Positions 1 through 7,666 of a stretch of DNA of 15,596 nt are shown here, in pieces (within the stretch, counting starts at the first letter, position 1; each line of letters begins with the position of its first letter). Position numbers and translations under genes: made by a program. The DNA is taken from contig CAMWPF010000012.1 of NCBI GenBank assembly GCA_947176045.1, forward strand, positions 1-15,596, given 5' to 3'. The notes beneath the pieces were generated by a model that saw nothing but the letters and a program-made list of their open reading frames with translations, was not told where the DNA came from and did no database searches. Source of the DNA: an uncultured Treponema sp. GTDB lineage: Bacteria > Spirochaetota > Spirochaetia > Treponematales > Treponemataceae.

Positions 1-258
1 TCCAATGGAAGGCGGCGCGGCCGGCGCAGAAAGACCGCCGTCCGAAACCTGGCTTCCGCGCAGCTCCAACGCCGTATTCACCACAAGCAGCAGCGAGCAG
101 GCGACAATCACAGCGGCGCACAGCGCGATGAGCCTGCCTGCGGGAATATAGACGGGCGCCTTCTTCTTCCTGCGCCTGCCCGCCGTCCTGCGAGGATGCG
201 CGCCCGAAGGCTTCTTTGAGGAGCGTCCGACTGTTGATTTTCTACGTCCGTCTGCCAT
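1..258 (-). CDS. Membrane-anchored basic protein, N-terminal fragment (cut by window edge)
   Basis: I do not recognise the protein; only its first 86 residues lie in the window. Reading on the minus strand from an ATG at 258, the first ~36 residues are very rich in Lys, Arg, Ser and Gly, with a run of basic residues at about 28-33. A single hydrophobic segment follows at about residues 43-63 (LIALCAAVIVACSLLLVV), then a polar Gly/Ala/Pro-rich stretch continuing off the edge. This fits a single-pass inner-membrane anchor with a short positive cytoplasmic N-terminus and a periplasmic body (N-in by the positive-inside rule). Spirochaete cell-wall or divisome enzymes often start this way, but nothing catalytic is visible. 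There is no strong RBS before the ATG. The frame is open from 258 to base 1 and has GC-rich codon use. Confidence 0.7.
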   Translation of the reverse strand, partial: MADGRRKSTVGRSSKKPSGAHPRRTAGRRRKKKAPVYIPAGRLIALCAAVIVACSLLLVVNTALELRGSQVSDGGLSAPAAPPSIG

Positions 259-271
259 TGCACCAAACTTT

Positions 272-305
272 AAAACAAAAAGGCGGCCGCATGATAGCAG
301 CCGTC
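272..305 (-). terminator. Terminator-like hairpin just upstream of the minus-strand gene
   Basis: On the minus strand, GACGGCTGC (305-297) pairs with GCGGCCGCC (290-282) across a six-base loop, with one A/C mismatch and one G-U pair. The run TTTTTGTTTT follows (281-272). This is the form of an intrinsic terminator. It ends only 13 bases before the start codon at 258, so it either ends an upstream minus-strand transcript or acts as an attenuator in the leader of the partial gene. Confidence 0.45.
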
Positions 306-715
306 TTTATTGTACAATGCAACGCCCTCCGATGTCCAGAACTCGCCGGACATCCCAAGCAGGACAACAACGGGAACATACCCGCAGGATATGCAAAAAA
401 GATAAACCCTATCCGAAGCCTGCCAACAAGCGAACGCCCATCACCTTACAAGACTCACTCCTGCACAGACTCTCCCGATGCCATGCGAAAACCGTATTAT
501 TATAAGAACATGACCATCCGCCGGCGAAGGCCGCCCGAACCGGCAGCATCCGCGACAGACAGCCACAGGACAACCCATGATTGCAGCATGTCCGCACAGC
601 TGATGCCGATACAGTCATGCCGCATCATACTGTATGCAAAAATCATGCCAATCGCCGACTGTTTTTCCAGTAACCGAAACCAACTATTTTATATTATCCG
701 CAGCAAGATAGAATC

Positions 716-745
716 AAAAAAGAGGCATACAGAAAAAATGCCTCT
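716..745 (-). terminator. Intrinsic terminator on the minus strand
   Basis: AGAGGCAT (721-728) pairs perfectly with ATGCCTCT (738-745) across a 9-base loop. Read on the minus strand, the stem is followed at once by TTTTTT (721-716). On the plus strand no T-run follows, so the direction is minus. No convincing gene lies upstream of it on that strand; a short RNA or small peptide gene between about 750 and 930 is possible. Confidence 0.6.
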
Positions 746-817
746 GAAGAAAAAGCAACCGGGCGGCGGCATTATGTATACTTTCATCTCTAACTGTACA
801 GCAGTTATGTATATATT

Positions 818-922
818 TTAATACATACCAACCCAAATCAATATACATTTAGACAAATATACCACAACAAACAGACTGAAATACCATGTTTTTTCCAGAA
901 TGCCGAAAACGATGGGTAGCAT
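818..922 (-). CDS. Possible 34-residue hydrophobic peptide (doubtful)
   Basis: This is a small minus-strand frame starting at ATG 922 and ending at TAA 820-818. The 34-residue product is strongly hydrophobic, with a membrane-like centre (WYFSLFVVVYLSKCILIWVGMY at its end). It lies in an AT-rich patch, and the intrinsic terminator at 745-716 follows about 75 bases later, as expected for a short transcript. Against it, the bases before the ATG (CGGATAGA) give only a weak RBS, no clear promoter precedes it, and AT-rich DNA often gives hydrophobic chance frames. A longer in-frame start at 1057 would run into the thrH promoter and its extra residues look random. Small hydrophobic peptides of this size include type I toxins, but there is no family evidence. 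Confidence 0.15.
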   Translation of the reverse strand: MLPIVFGILEKTWYFSLFVVVYLSKCILIWVGMY

Positions 923-1015
923 TCTATCCGAAAAAAAACAAAGGCACAGGCCGGCGCCCGACAAATCTGCATCCCGGCGCCCGCCGCAACGCCGCAAAAC
1001 GGGAAAAAATCCATG

Positions 1016-1044
1016 TTGATTGCGCCCCGCCAATCTGTTATACT
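1016..1044 (+). promoter_or_regulatory. Sigma-70-type promoter of thrH
   Basis: A -35 box TTGATT (1016-1021) and a -10 box TATACT (1039-1044) are separated by 17 bases. Transcription would start at about 1051, giving a leader of ~57 bases before the thrH ATG at 1108. The leader carries a strong RBS, AGGAGG at 1097-1102. Confidence 0.6.
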
Positions 1045-1107
1045 TCTCCATAACCACTGTGCGGCAGACAAAATTTTGCGCTTATTTTTTCCTATTAGGA
1101 GGAATGT

Positions 1108-1713
1108 ATGTTCATCACCTGCCTTGATCTGGAGGGCGTGCTGGTACCGGAAATCTGGATTGCGTTCGCGGAAGCTGCAGGCATCCCGGAACTGCGCCGC
1201 ACGACGCGGGACGAGCCGGACTACGGCAAGCTCATGCAGTTCCGACTCGCCATCCTCAAGGAGCACCGGCTGGGAATCCGCGAAATACAGAAGACCATCG
1301 AAGCCATCGAGCCGCTGCCTGGCGCAAAGGAATTCCTCGACGAACTGCGATCCTCCGTCCAGACAATCATCCTCAGCGACACGTTCGAACAGTTCGCCGC
1401 GCCGCTCATGAAGAAGCTCGGCCAGCCGACAATCATGTGCAACACGCTGGACGTCGCGCCCACAGGCGAAATCACCGGCTACAGGATGCGCTGCGAGAAA
1501 AGCAAGCTCGCGACCGTCCGCGCCCTGCAATCGATCGGCTACGAGACCATCGCCGCCGGAGACTCCTTCAACGACCTTGCGATGATAGAGGCGTCGAAGG
1601 CAGGCTTCCTCTTCCGCGCGCCGGACAGCATCGCCGCGGCGCACCCGGAGGTTCCCGCGCTCGCAGAATATGACGAACTGCTTTCTTCTATAAAAAACGT
1701 CATCAACGGATGA
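1108..1713 (+). CDS. thrH: ThrH: HAD-family phosphoserine phosphatase / homoserine phosphotransferase
   Basis: This is a 201-residue cytoplasmic haloacid-dehalogenase (HAD) phosphatase. The HAD motifs are in order: motif I CLDLEGVLVPEIW (Asp7 nucleophile, Glu9 general acid/base), motif II ILSDTF (Ser90), a motif III lysine near 131-133, and motif IV AAGDSFND (151-156), which holds the Mg2+ ligands. The DLEGVLVPEIWIAFAE start and TTRD segment closely match Pseudomonas ThrH from memory, and the length (~205 there) agrees. Characterised ThrH dephosphorylates phosphoserine and can move the phosphate to homoserine, linking serine and threonine synthesis. The start is set by AGGAGG at 1097-1102, five bases before the ATG. 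It appears to be a single-gene unit with its own promoter. Plain SerB activity is the main alternative. Confidence 0.9.
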   Translation: MFITCLDLEGVLVPEIWIAFAEAAGIPELRRTTRDEPDYGKLMQFRLAILKEHRLGIREIQKTIEAIEPLPGAKEFLDELRSSVQTIILSDTFEQFAAPLMKKLGQPTIMCNTLDVAPTGEITGYRMRCEKSKLATVRALQSIGYETIAAGDSFNDLAMIEASKAGFLFRAPDSIAAAHPEVPALAEYDELLSSIKNVING

Positions 1714-2128
1714 TTTTGAAAGACAAGCGGAACTCGCTTCCAGAGGGCAGGAGCGCCGAACTTGCAGCGCAGCTCAGGACGAACAGCTCCCGCCTCTGAC
1801 CGCTCCCCTCCGCCCGCAAGCATCCTCCATCCTTTCTCACAATTTTCACAATTCCTGCAACCTTTCTGCAAGATCCCGCCTCTAAACAAGACAGGCGCGG
1901 CAAAATCATGCGGCCGCGGCGGGAGCAGCCCTCCATATCTTTTATCTTCTTTCTTTCTGACAATGTTGACAAAAATGTCGAAATGGTACAGGATGATATG
2001 CGATAATAGAAGAACGAGCATCTTTTTTGAGCAGAATGACAAGGCGGCTCCGCCCGCACGGCAGGCAGAGCCATTCCCGCGCCGCGTCAAACGAAGGGCA
2101 TCCAAACCTCTTCAAGGAGAGCCATATT
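1714..2128 (+). other. Long upstream region of the large FN3 lipoprotein gene
   Basis: No gene is supported in these ~415 bases; frames crossing it lack an RBS and have random-looking products. A short repeat pair occurs at about 1834-1866, where CACAATT and CTGCAA each appear twice. At 1966-1971 there is a perfect -35-like TTGACA, but the best -10 candidates (GATAAT at 2002-2007) sit too far away for an ordinary spacer, so I do not call a promoter. No clear thrH terminator was found. The region ends in the RBS AAGGAG at 2114-2119, which sets the next start. Confidence 0.5.
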
Positions 2129-5100
2129 ATGAAGCAAAGCACATCTGCACTGCCAGCAGCGGCTGCGGCCGCCATCGTCCTTGCCGCAATCCTCGCGCCA
2201 TCCTGCAAGCAGGACCTGCTGCCCGCGCCCGACATGGACAAAATCCAAAGCTCCACCGGCGGCAAGAACGCCCAGATAGAGGCTCCGACAGACTTGAAGG
2301 CATCGCACGGAAAATGCCAGGAAGTAGAGCTGTCATGGACAGGCTCCGCCGCGGCAACCCAGTACCTCATCTACTCCGCAAGCACCCTGTTCGACACCTT
2401 CAAGCAGGTTGGTGAAACAACCGGCGCAGGAACAACATTCATCATTAAGGAAGAGGCTGGAACCACAGCATACTACAAGGTCTGCGCCAAGAACTATGAG
2501 GGGACAGTCTCGCCGTTCAGCGAAACCGTCAAAGGCTCCACGATGGGAACCCCCGTCATCACCGCCATCACATCCAGCATCGACGGCACGTCAGTGACAA
2601 TCGACTGGTATATGGCGAACTGTACCGACGACACCTACCAGAAGTACACCATATATGAAATCCTCTGTACGACCGAAGGCGGAGAGACCGTCGCGCAGGA
2701 AGCGTTCAGTGCTACAGAATCCGCTGCAACGCAAATTACGCTCACGGGATTGCAGCCAAAGACGACATACTATTACGAAGTGTCCGCTTATTCATCGCAG
2801 TATCCAGACGGCGGCAAGGAAACATCCTCCCGCGTCTCACAGGAAACGCTCCGCCTCTCCATTCCGAACGCGCCTATAAACCTCGCCGCAAGCAAAGGAA
2901 CAAGCGCGGATGCCATCGAACTGGAATGGACGCTTCCGCCGTTCTGCGAAATATCGGCTTCCGGCGGAACCTATTCAAAGAATCCGCTGTACTTTACGAT
3001 AGAGCGCAAGCCCGAATCAGCGGACGACAGCGCCTACCAGAAAATCGTCTCCTATCTTGGAACGATCACGCCGACCGCCGATGACAAGTCGAAAATTCTC
3101 TTCACCTGCGTCGGAACGCCGGCTGACAACAACATCATCGAGCAGGACGAGGCTGTCCAGGATCTCGTTCAAGTGCGTTCTGCAAACCTTGACGCAATTG
3201 AAGAGTTAGGAATCGAGGCATACAAAAACTACATTCCTTCGTACACAATCTCCTACTTCGACAGGAACGCCGAACGGGGCAAGAAATACACATACCGCGT
3301 CCAGTCGTATGTAGACGGCACGGCAAAGAAAATCACCGCCGACACGTCAGCGACGACCGCAGGAGGAAACCTTGTTTCAAAGCTTTCCTTCAATACAAAT
3401 CCCACATATAATACGGACGGCACAAAGATCCTGTCCATAGAAGTCGCATTCATAGTCGGCTTTGATACGCTCGACCAGAACTACAACTACGCCATTGTGC
3501 GGACATTCAGCCCGGCAGAAATCAACGGAGCGCAGACAGGGTCCGCCGACCCGGACATACACGAGTTCGCCACCCTTGCCGAGCTTGCAGGCTGGCGCGA
3601 CACATTTGACTTCACGCAGAACCCGGACACCGTGCAGGGCTACTACCAGTACGCCCTGTATGTCTGCCCCGACGGCACGGCCGATTCCCTTTCCGGCGAC
3701 GACAACGACGAGAAGATAGCAGAATATGAAGGCCGCGCCATCACAAGCATCCGGCAGGAAGGCAAGACGACCGTACTCAACGACTCATCCCTGATGCCCA
3801 AGCTCACAACGTTCGACGTTGCAGACGGATACAAGGACAAGTTCGTCCTTTCATGGAACTACGAGGAGGCGTGCGAATACACCGTATTCTGGAAGTCGAA
3901 CGGCGGCGCGGAGGAGCAGTCGCAGGTCGTTCCATCCGACAGCATCATATTGAGCGGCGACCGCACGCTCGCGACATTCGAGCACCCGGCACAATCCGGC
4001 GAAACACGCACATACCGGCTGCGTGCATTCTCGGGAATGGAATCAGAAAAAAACTGCGAGGACGAGGCGGGGAGCATCCGCACCGTGAAGACGCTCGGCA
4101 CCGCCGCCCCCTCGATGGGCGCCGCCGCATACGACTCCATTTCCGTTTCATGGGCTGCCGTGCAGATGGCGAAAGGCGAATATACTGTCGCCGCGAGCTA
4201 TGCAGATACAGGCGAATCAATACTGGACGGAGCGGAAGTCGCGCAGGAAAAGAAGGACGGCGTCATCACCTGCACCATCAAGGCACCCAAGGGATACGAT
4301 GATCCTGCGCTGTCGGGAAGGCCCGTCGCGCTGACCGTCACCGCACAGAACGACGTGGACAGCTCCGTCGGAAGCTGCACCGTCCGCACGCTCGGCCCCG
4401 CGCTCGTAAACGCAGCAACGACGGCAAACGCCAAGACGATTTCGCTTACATGGAGCAAGGTGGAAGGCGCGAACGGCTACCTCATCTATCGGACGATGTT
4501 CGATTCCAAAGGATCCTACATCGAGGCTGCCGACACATACTACTATAATGTCAGCACAAACGAAGTCACGGCGAACGGACAGAAGGCAGCCCAAGAGCGC
4601 GCCGCCGTCAACCGCCCGGAAGAGAACATGACGACATATACGCTGTACGACAATTACTGCGACGCGGAGGACAGCTCTTCCTACCAGGCACATCAGGAGA
4701 CCATCTTCTGGGGCAGCCCGTTCGGCTATACAGTCCTGCCCGTCCTCACCGAAGACGACTTCACGTTCACCTATGACGGCGCGAACGTCGCGCTTGACAG
4801 CGGCTGCGCCGTCAACTACACCGCCGGCGGACGCACGCTCGGCAAGGCAATGGGTGCGACGGACGGATATGCAAACAACGTGAAGGCGGAAAAATCGATG
4901 AGCGCTACAGAGCAGAGGATCACGTGGGAGAAGAAGCAGTGGAATCCGGGGACGCCCCGTGTGTTCAGAAGGAGGTACGGCTCATCCGATCCATTTGACC
5001 GGGTGCCGACACAGGAAGGACTGAACAGCAACAGCGTCTCGGTGAGCTATACGGTGCCGGACGGCGAAACATACACGCCGTATGAATACATCGTAAAGTA

Positions 5101-6271
5101 CGGAAACGACGTAAGCATCCTTGACAAGGACGTGCCGCCCGCGCTCATCAGGGCGTTCAGGAGCAAGCTGGACGACCGCTATACATACCGCTCGGACGCT
5201 GAGAAAGAGCCGTGCTACAAGGGCTACCTCTTCACCATGAGGGACATCGACGAATACGACCTTGCAGCCGGATGGGCGGTAGCGGACAAACCCTATGCCG
5301 AGCGCGTAACGTGGAGCGCGGACGTACCGTGGGACTACGAGAACCGCGCCGTCGGGCCGGGCAGCGCCGCAATCTCCATCCGCAACAACAACATCGACGG
5401 CACATGGCACGAAGTCGTGCGAGTTTCCGCGCTGAAGCACACCGATGAGAACATCGATGTTACTGGAACCGACATAGCCGCCGAAGCAGATGCAGGCGCC
5501 AACGGCATCCTGCTGTCGCCCGCCGGCATCGTGAATGCAGGCGCCGGCACGACTAGCGGAGAGCTGAAAGTCCTCCGCGACTACAAGCACTACTACAGCA
5601 TCACGTTCCTTGCCGGAAACGGCACGCCGGGAGCGTCTTTCGGACAAAAGGAAGGACAGGAGCGCTATGCCTGGCGGCAGATTACGGACGAAGAGCTGGT
5701 GAAGACGACTATGCTTATAATAGCAGAAGTTGTACAATATTCTGGAATAGAAAACAAAGGAGCTTCTGGCAGTGCAACTCTTAATGGAAAAGGAGATGGA
5801 AATTTTAAACTGACTTCCGATGCTCTGTCAAAGCTAAATTGGTATATAAGGGATTATCTTCATATTTGGAATGACAAACCGACAACGTCAATAGACACAT
5901 CATACATTACATTGTCAGACCCAAACCCGAACGACAACAGGCGTGGAAGAAAATATTCAAATTATATAAATTTTCTGTGTTATGACGAAACGAGTAACTT
6001 TAAAGCAGATAAATTGATTTCCATAGACATTACAAGTGCAGTTCCTTTAGACAGTTATAAAGGAACTGTAAAATTTGCGGCGGATCCAAACAATTTCTCA
6101 GCGAAGATTTCCAGAAATGGAGCAGAAACAACTGTTGCGGCAATAGCCAATGATAAGGAAAAGACAAAACAATGGTGTCCGATAAATCTTGACGAGAAAG
6201 ATATTAAAAATAAGCTTAATGGTTATCAAGGAAAGAATCCAGCCTACGGTTGGTGGCCGTCATCAAATTGA
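2129..6271 (+). CDS. Large multi-FN3-domain surface lipoprotein
   Basis: This is a 1380-residue predicted lipoprotein. The N-terminus is a signal peptide with an Ala-rich core and a lipobox LAPS-Cys26, so Cys26 should be lipidated. FN3-like units are visible at about residues 51-138, 142-242, 247-410 (with an insertion), 555-655, 660-756 and from 757 (GPALVNA..., ISLTWSKVEGANGYLIYRTM). The repeated signs are a Pro/Leu start, a LSW/LTW strand, a YLIY-type strand and a YYKV/YYYEV strand. No catalytic motif was seen, so a binding or scaffold role at the cell surface is likely but not shown. I chose ATG 2129 over an earlier in-frame start at 2027 because of AAGGAG at 2114-2119 and the signal peptide. 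From about 5709 to the stop (residues ~1193-1380) the DNA is markedly AT-rich, unlike the rest of the gene. Confidence 0.85.
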   Translation: MKQSTSALPAAAAAAIVLAAILAPSCKQDLLPAPDMDKIQSSTGGKNAQIEAPTDLKASHGKCQEVELSWTGSAAATQYLIYSASTLFDTFKQVGETTGAGTTFIIKEEAGTTAYYKVCAKNYEGTVSPFSETVKGSTMGTPVITAITSSIDGTSVTIDWYMANCTDDTYQKYTIYEILCTTEGGETVAQEAFSATESAATQITLTGLQPKTTYYYEVSAYSSQYPDGGKETSSRVSQETLRLSIPNAPINLAASKGTSADAIELEWTLPPFCEISASGGTYSKNPLYFTIERKPESADDSAYQKIVSYLGTITPTADDKSKILFTCVGTPADNNIIEQDEAVQDLVQVRSANLDAIEELGIEAYKNYIPSYTISYFDRNAERGKKYTYRVQSYVDGTAKKITADTSATTAGGNLVSKLSFNTNPTYNTDGTKILSIEVAFIVGFDTLDQNYNYAIVRTFSPAEINGAQTGSADPDIHEFATLAELAGWRDTFDFTQNPDTVQGYYQYALYVCPDGTADSLSGDDNDEKIAEYEGRAITSIRQEGKTTVLNDSSLMPKLTTFDVADGYKDKFVLSWNYEEACEYTVFWKSNGGAEEQSQVVPSDSIILSGDRTLATFEHPAQSGETRTYRLRAFSGMESEKNCEDEAGSIRTVKTLGTAAPSMGAAAYDSISVSWAAVQMAKGEYTVAASYADTGESILDGAEVAQEKKDGVITCTIKAPKGYDDPALSGRPVALTVTAQNDVDSSVGSCTVRTLGPALVNAATTANAKTISLTWSKVEGANGYLIYRTMFDSKGSYIEAADTYYYNVSTNEVTANGQKAAQERAAVNRPEENMTTYTLYDNYCDAEDSSSYQAHQETIFWGSPFGYTVLPVLTEDDFTFTYDGANVALDSGCAVNYTAGGRTLGKAMGATDGYANNVKAEKSMSATEQRITWEKKQWNPGTPRVFRRRYGSSDPFDRVPTQEGLNSNSVSVSYTVPDGETYTPYEYIVKYGNDVSILDKDVPPALIRAFRSKLDDRYTYRSDAEKEPCYKGYLFTMRDIDEYDLAAGWAVADKPYAERVTWSADVPWDYENRAVGPGSAAISIRNNNIDGTWHEVVRVSALKHTDENIDVTGTDIAAEADAGANGILLSPAGIVNAGAGTTSGELKVLRDYKHYYSITFLAGNGTPGASFGQKEGQERYAWRQITDEELVKTTMLIIAEVVQYSGIENKGASGSATLNGKGDGNFKLTSDALSKLNWYIRDYLHIWNDKPTTSIDTSYITLSDPNPNDNRRGRKYSNYINFLCYDETSNFKADKLISIDITSAVPLDSYKGTVKFAADPNNFSAKISRNGAETTVAAIANDKEKTKQWCPINLDEKDIKNKLNGYQGKNPAYGWWPSSN

Positions 6272-6681
6272 TTGGCAATAGCCGCCCGCCCGCACAGGAC
6301 GCGCAGTGCAAAAGTGCAGGGACGAAGCCTTGCGTATAAAAACAGGTCGTTCGGGCATTCGAAAAGTCGCCCGAACGTGAAAGAAGGTCGTTCGGGCGTT
6401 CGAAAAGCCGCCCCAACGCGAGTTTTCGAAGAAAACTCGGCAGCAAGGCCTGCCTTGCGTACAAAAGAAGGTCGTTCGAAAGTTCGAAAAGCCGTCCGAA
6501 CGTGAAAGAAGGGCGTTCGAAAAATCGAAAGGCTTTCCCGAACGCAAGTTTTCGAAGAAAACTCGTTAGCAGGGCGAAGCACTGCGATGCAAGGCCTGCC
6601 CTGCGTACGAAAGGAAGCCGATAAAAAACTGATTCGCGCGGACAGAGAGCGGGCAGAAAACAGAAAGAATGGAGAACTGAG
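6272..6681. other. Intergenic region dominated by palindromic repeats
   Basis: These 410 bases contain no gene I would support. Frames on both strands are translations of the repeat tract and give repetitive Arg/Phe/Ser-rich peptides. The first part, just after the stop, holds the motif GGCAATAGCCGCCCG (6274-6288); a close relative, GGCAACAGCCGCCCT, follows the GNAT gene at 8247-8261. The repeat tract covers 6345-6615. The last part leads into the RBS of the DUF6261-like gene. No clear promoter was found. Confidence 0.6.
6345..6615. repeat. Tandem palindromic repeat tract (short-long-short-long, 125-base offset)
   Basis: Four related units start at 6345, 6386, 6470 and 6511. Units 1 and 3 are 41 bases long (GGTCGTTCG... 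TTCGAAAAG... CCGAACG TGAAAGAA). Units 2 and 4 are longer (84 and ~105 bases) and add a second block containing GTTTTCGAAGAAAACTCG and an AAGGCCTGCC core. Units 1+2 are thus duplicated as 3+4 with a 125-base offset. Each unit folds on itself: CGTTCGGGC (6348-6356) with GCCCGAACG (6369-6377), CGAGTTTTC (6419-6427) with GAAAACTCG (6431-6439), and GCAAGGC (6443-6449) with GCCTTGC (6452-6458). The tract resembles REP/BIME-type intergenic elements. It could end or stabilise the lipoprotein transcript. Confidence 0.8.
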
Positions 6682-7359
6682 ATGAACAAAGTTACGACGA
6701 ACGTAAAGGTGACCGAACTTGACAGCCTGAGCGACACGTTGGTGCGCCTGTACAAGGCGCAGGAGACTCTCGCGCAGGATGCGATGCTCTCGTCAATCAT
6801 GGCGGAAATCGAAGCGCAGAGCGTGCGGCTTACGACCGCGATTCGGCGCGACACCGTTTCCTCCACGCTTGAAGAGGCGGACGCGCGGCGCGATGAGGCG
6901 GTGCGTCTTTTGGGCACGCTCGTTGAGGGCTACACCGCCATTCCGTTCGAGGCGCAACAGAAAGCGGCGGAAAGCCTCAAGGCTACGTTCGACAAATACG
7001 GAAAGAAGATTACAGGCGAAAGCTACGCGAACGAAAGTTCGCTCATAGAAAGCCTTCTCGAAGATTTCGCATCGCTTTCGGCGGAGCAGAAGGCACTGCC
7101 GGGCGTCGGCGAGCGGGTGCAGGCGCTCCGCGACGCGCAGGACGCGTTCAACAAGGCGAGCGACGAGTATGCCGTGGCAAAGTCGGACAAAGGCGAGAGC
7201 GCGACTGCGGTGAAGAAGGAGCTTGCCGCCACGCTGAACGAACGCCTCGTGCCGTATCTGACCGTGGCGGCATCGCTCGATACGCACAAGGCGTTCGCAA
7301 CGCAGACGGAGGCAGAAATCAAGAAAACCAACGAAGCCGTATCGCGCCGGGGGAAGTAG
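6682..7359 (+). CDS. DUF6261-like helical protein
   Basis: This is a 225-residue protein with no signal peptide or membrane segment, so it is probably cytoplasmic. It is Ala/Glu/Lys-rich and looks almost wholly alpha-helical. Its order of motifs resembles the DUF6261 family of Bacteroidota and some spirochaetes as I remember it: an N-terminal helix region, ADARRDEAVRLL near 66-77, then FEAQQKAAESLKATFDKYG (89-107), SYANESSLIESLLEDF, and a QALRDAQDAFNKASDEYA stretch around 145-160. The family has no established function. The start is ATG 6682, supported by GGAG at 6671-6674 seven bases upstream. It follows directly after the palindromic repeat tract and precedes the GNAT pair, so it may be part of the same accessory island. 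Family assignment is from pattern memory only. Confidence 0.65.
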   Translation: MNKVTTNVKVTELDSLSDTLVRLYKAQETLAQDAMLSSIMAEIEAQSVRLTTAIRRDTVSSTLEEADARRDEAVRLLGTLVEGYTAIPFEAQQKAAESLKATFDKYGKKITGESYANESSLIESLLEDFASLSAEQKALPGVGERVQALRDAQDAFNKASDEYAVAKSDKGESATAVKKELAATLNERLVPYLTVAASLDTHKAFATQTEAEIKKTNEAVSRRGK

Positions 7360-7401
7360 GGAGGAAAACGTCCTCCGCGCAAAAGCGTCGGCGGCAATAA
7401 A

Positions 7402-7430
7402 TTGCGTTATGCAATCGAGCATGCTATAAT
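7402..7430 (+). promoter_or_regulatory. Strong extended -10 promoter of the GNAT pair
   Basis: TTGCGT (7402-7407) and a consensus TATAAT (7425-7430) are separated by 17 bases. The -10 box is preceded by TGC (7422-7424), giving an extended -10. Transcription would start near 7437, about 32 bases before the ATG at 7469. This makes the two-gene unit at 7469-8237 independent of the upstream gene. A 6-bp hairpin (GGAGGA/TCCTCC, 7360-7376) just upstream has no T-run. Confidence 0.75.
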
Positions 7431-7468
7431 TTGGTTTGGGGACGGCGGCTGGCGAAAGGAGGTTGGAA

Positions 7469-7666
7469 ATGAGGTACTATGACAAAGAGCATTTGAAGGG
7501 TACGATTTACGACCCTGAGAGTTTGGCGTACAAAATCGCCAACACGCCAAAGTCGGATTTTGCGGAATTGAACAGAATTTGTGAAGAGGTTGAAGCAGAA
7601 TTAAAAATTGAACGTGAAAAAGAACGACAGCTTATCCGGGAGGCACGTGAGCGAGGTGAAATTTGA
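7469..7666 (+). CDS. 65-residue partner protein of the GNAT (possible antitoxin)
   Basis: I do not recognise a family. The product is 65 residues long, soluble and charged. It starts MRYYDKEHLKGTIYDPESLAYK and ends in a Glu/Arg/Lys-rich segment (about 38-65) likely to be one long helix. The start is ATG 7469, set by a strong RBS AAGGAGG at 7456-7462; an upstream in-frame TTG at 7436 is ignored because it lies at the transcription start. Its 3' end overlaps the GNAT start by about 20 bases, and both genes follow a strong promoter. Small first gene plus overlapping acetyltransferase is the layout of GNAT-type TA modules (AtaRT, TacAT). However, their antitoxins are usually ribbon-helix-helix (DUF1778) proteins, and I cannot see that fold here. 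The antitoxin role is inferred from context only. Confidence 0.75.
   Translation: MRYYDKEHLKGTIYDPESLAYKIANTPKSDFAELNRICEEVEAELKIEREKERQLIREARERGEI

Larger units (their letters stand above)
306..1007. other. Non-coding gap between the minus-strand gene and thrH
   Basis: I see no convincing gene here. Open frames exist on both strands, but their translations are low-complexity or Cys/Arg/Ser-rich and have no RBS. Base composition changes along the gap: 306-640 is mixed, 650-900 is clearly AT-rich, and 930-1010 is GC-rich again. Two small elements stand out. One is a 10-bp palindrome ATTGTACAAT at 309-318. The other is an AT-rich inverted repeat, TATGTAT (806-812) with ATACATA (821-827), which could be an operator or simply AT-rich symmetry. 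No known riboswitch or housekeeping RNA core was recognised by eye. Confidence 0.5.

Noticed and set aside
216..821. 201-codon plus-strand frame across the left gap
   Set aside because: No RBS, an incoherent Arg/Ser/Pro-rich product, and it overlaps the minus-strand gene start and both minus-strand terminators.
1966..2007. Promoter from TTGACA (1966-1971) and GATAAT (2002-2007) for the large lipoprotein gene
   Set aside because: The spacer is 30 bases, far from the 16-18 needed, and no other good -10 fits the TTGACA.
6345..6615. tRNA-like T-loops (repeated GTTCGAA) or a CRISPR array
   Set aside because: No cloverleaf or CCA end can be drawn. The units are adjacent and palindromic, with no unique equal-length spacers and no cas genes.
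6216..6917. 233-codon minus-strand frame with repeated FERPSF/FGRLFE segments
   Set aside because: It is the translation of the DNA repeat tract plus the antisense of a well-supported gene. No RBS; typical spurious repeat ORF.
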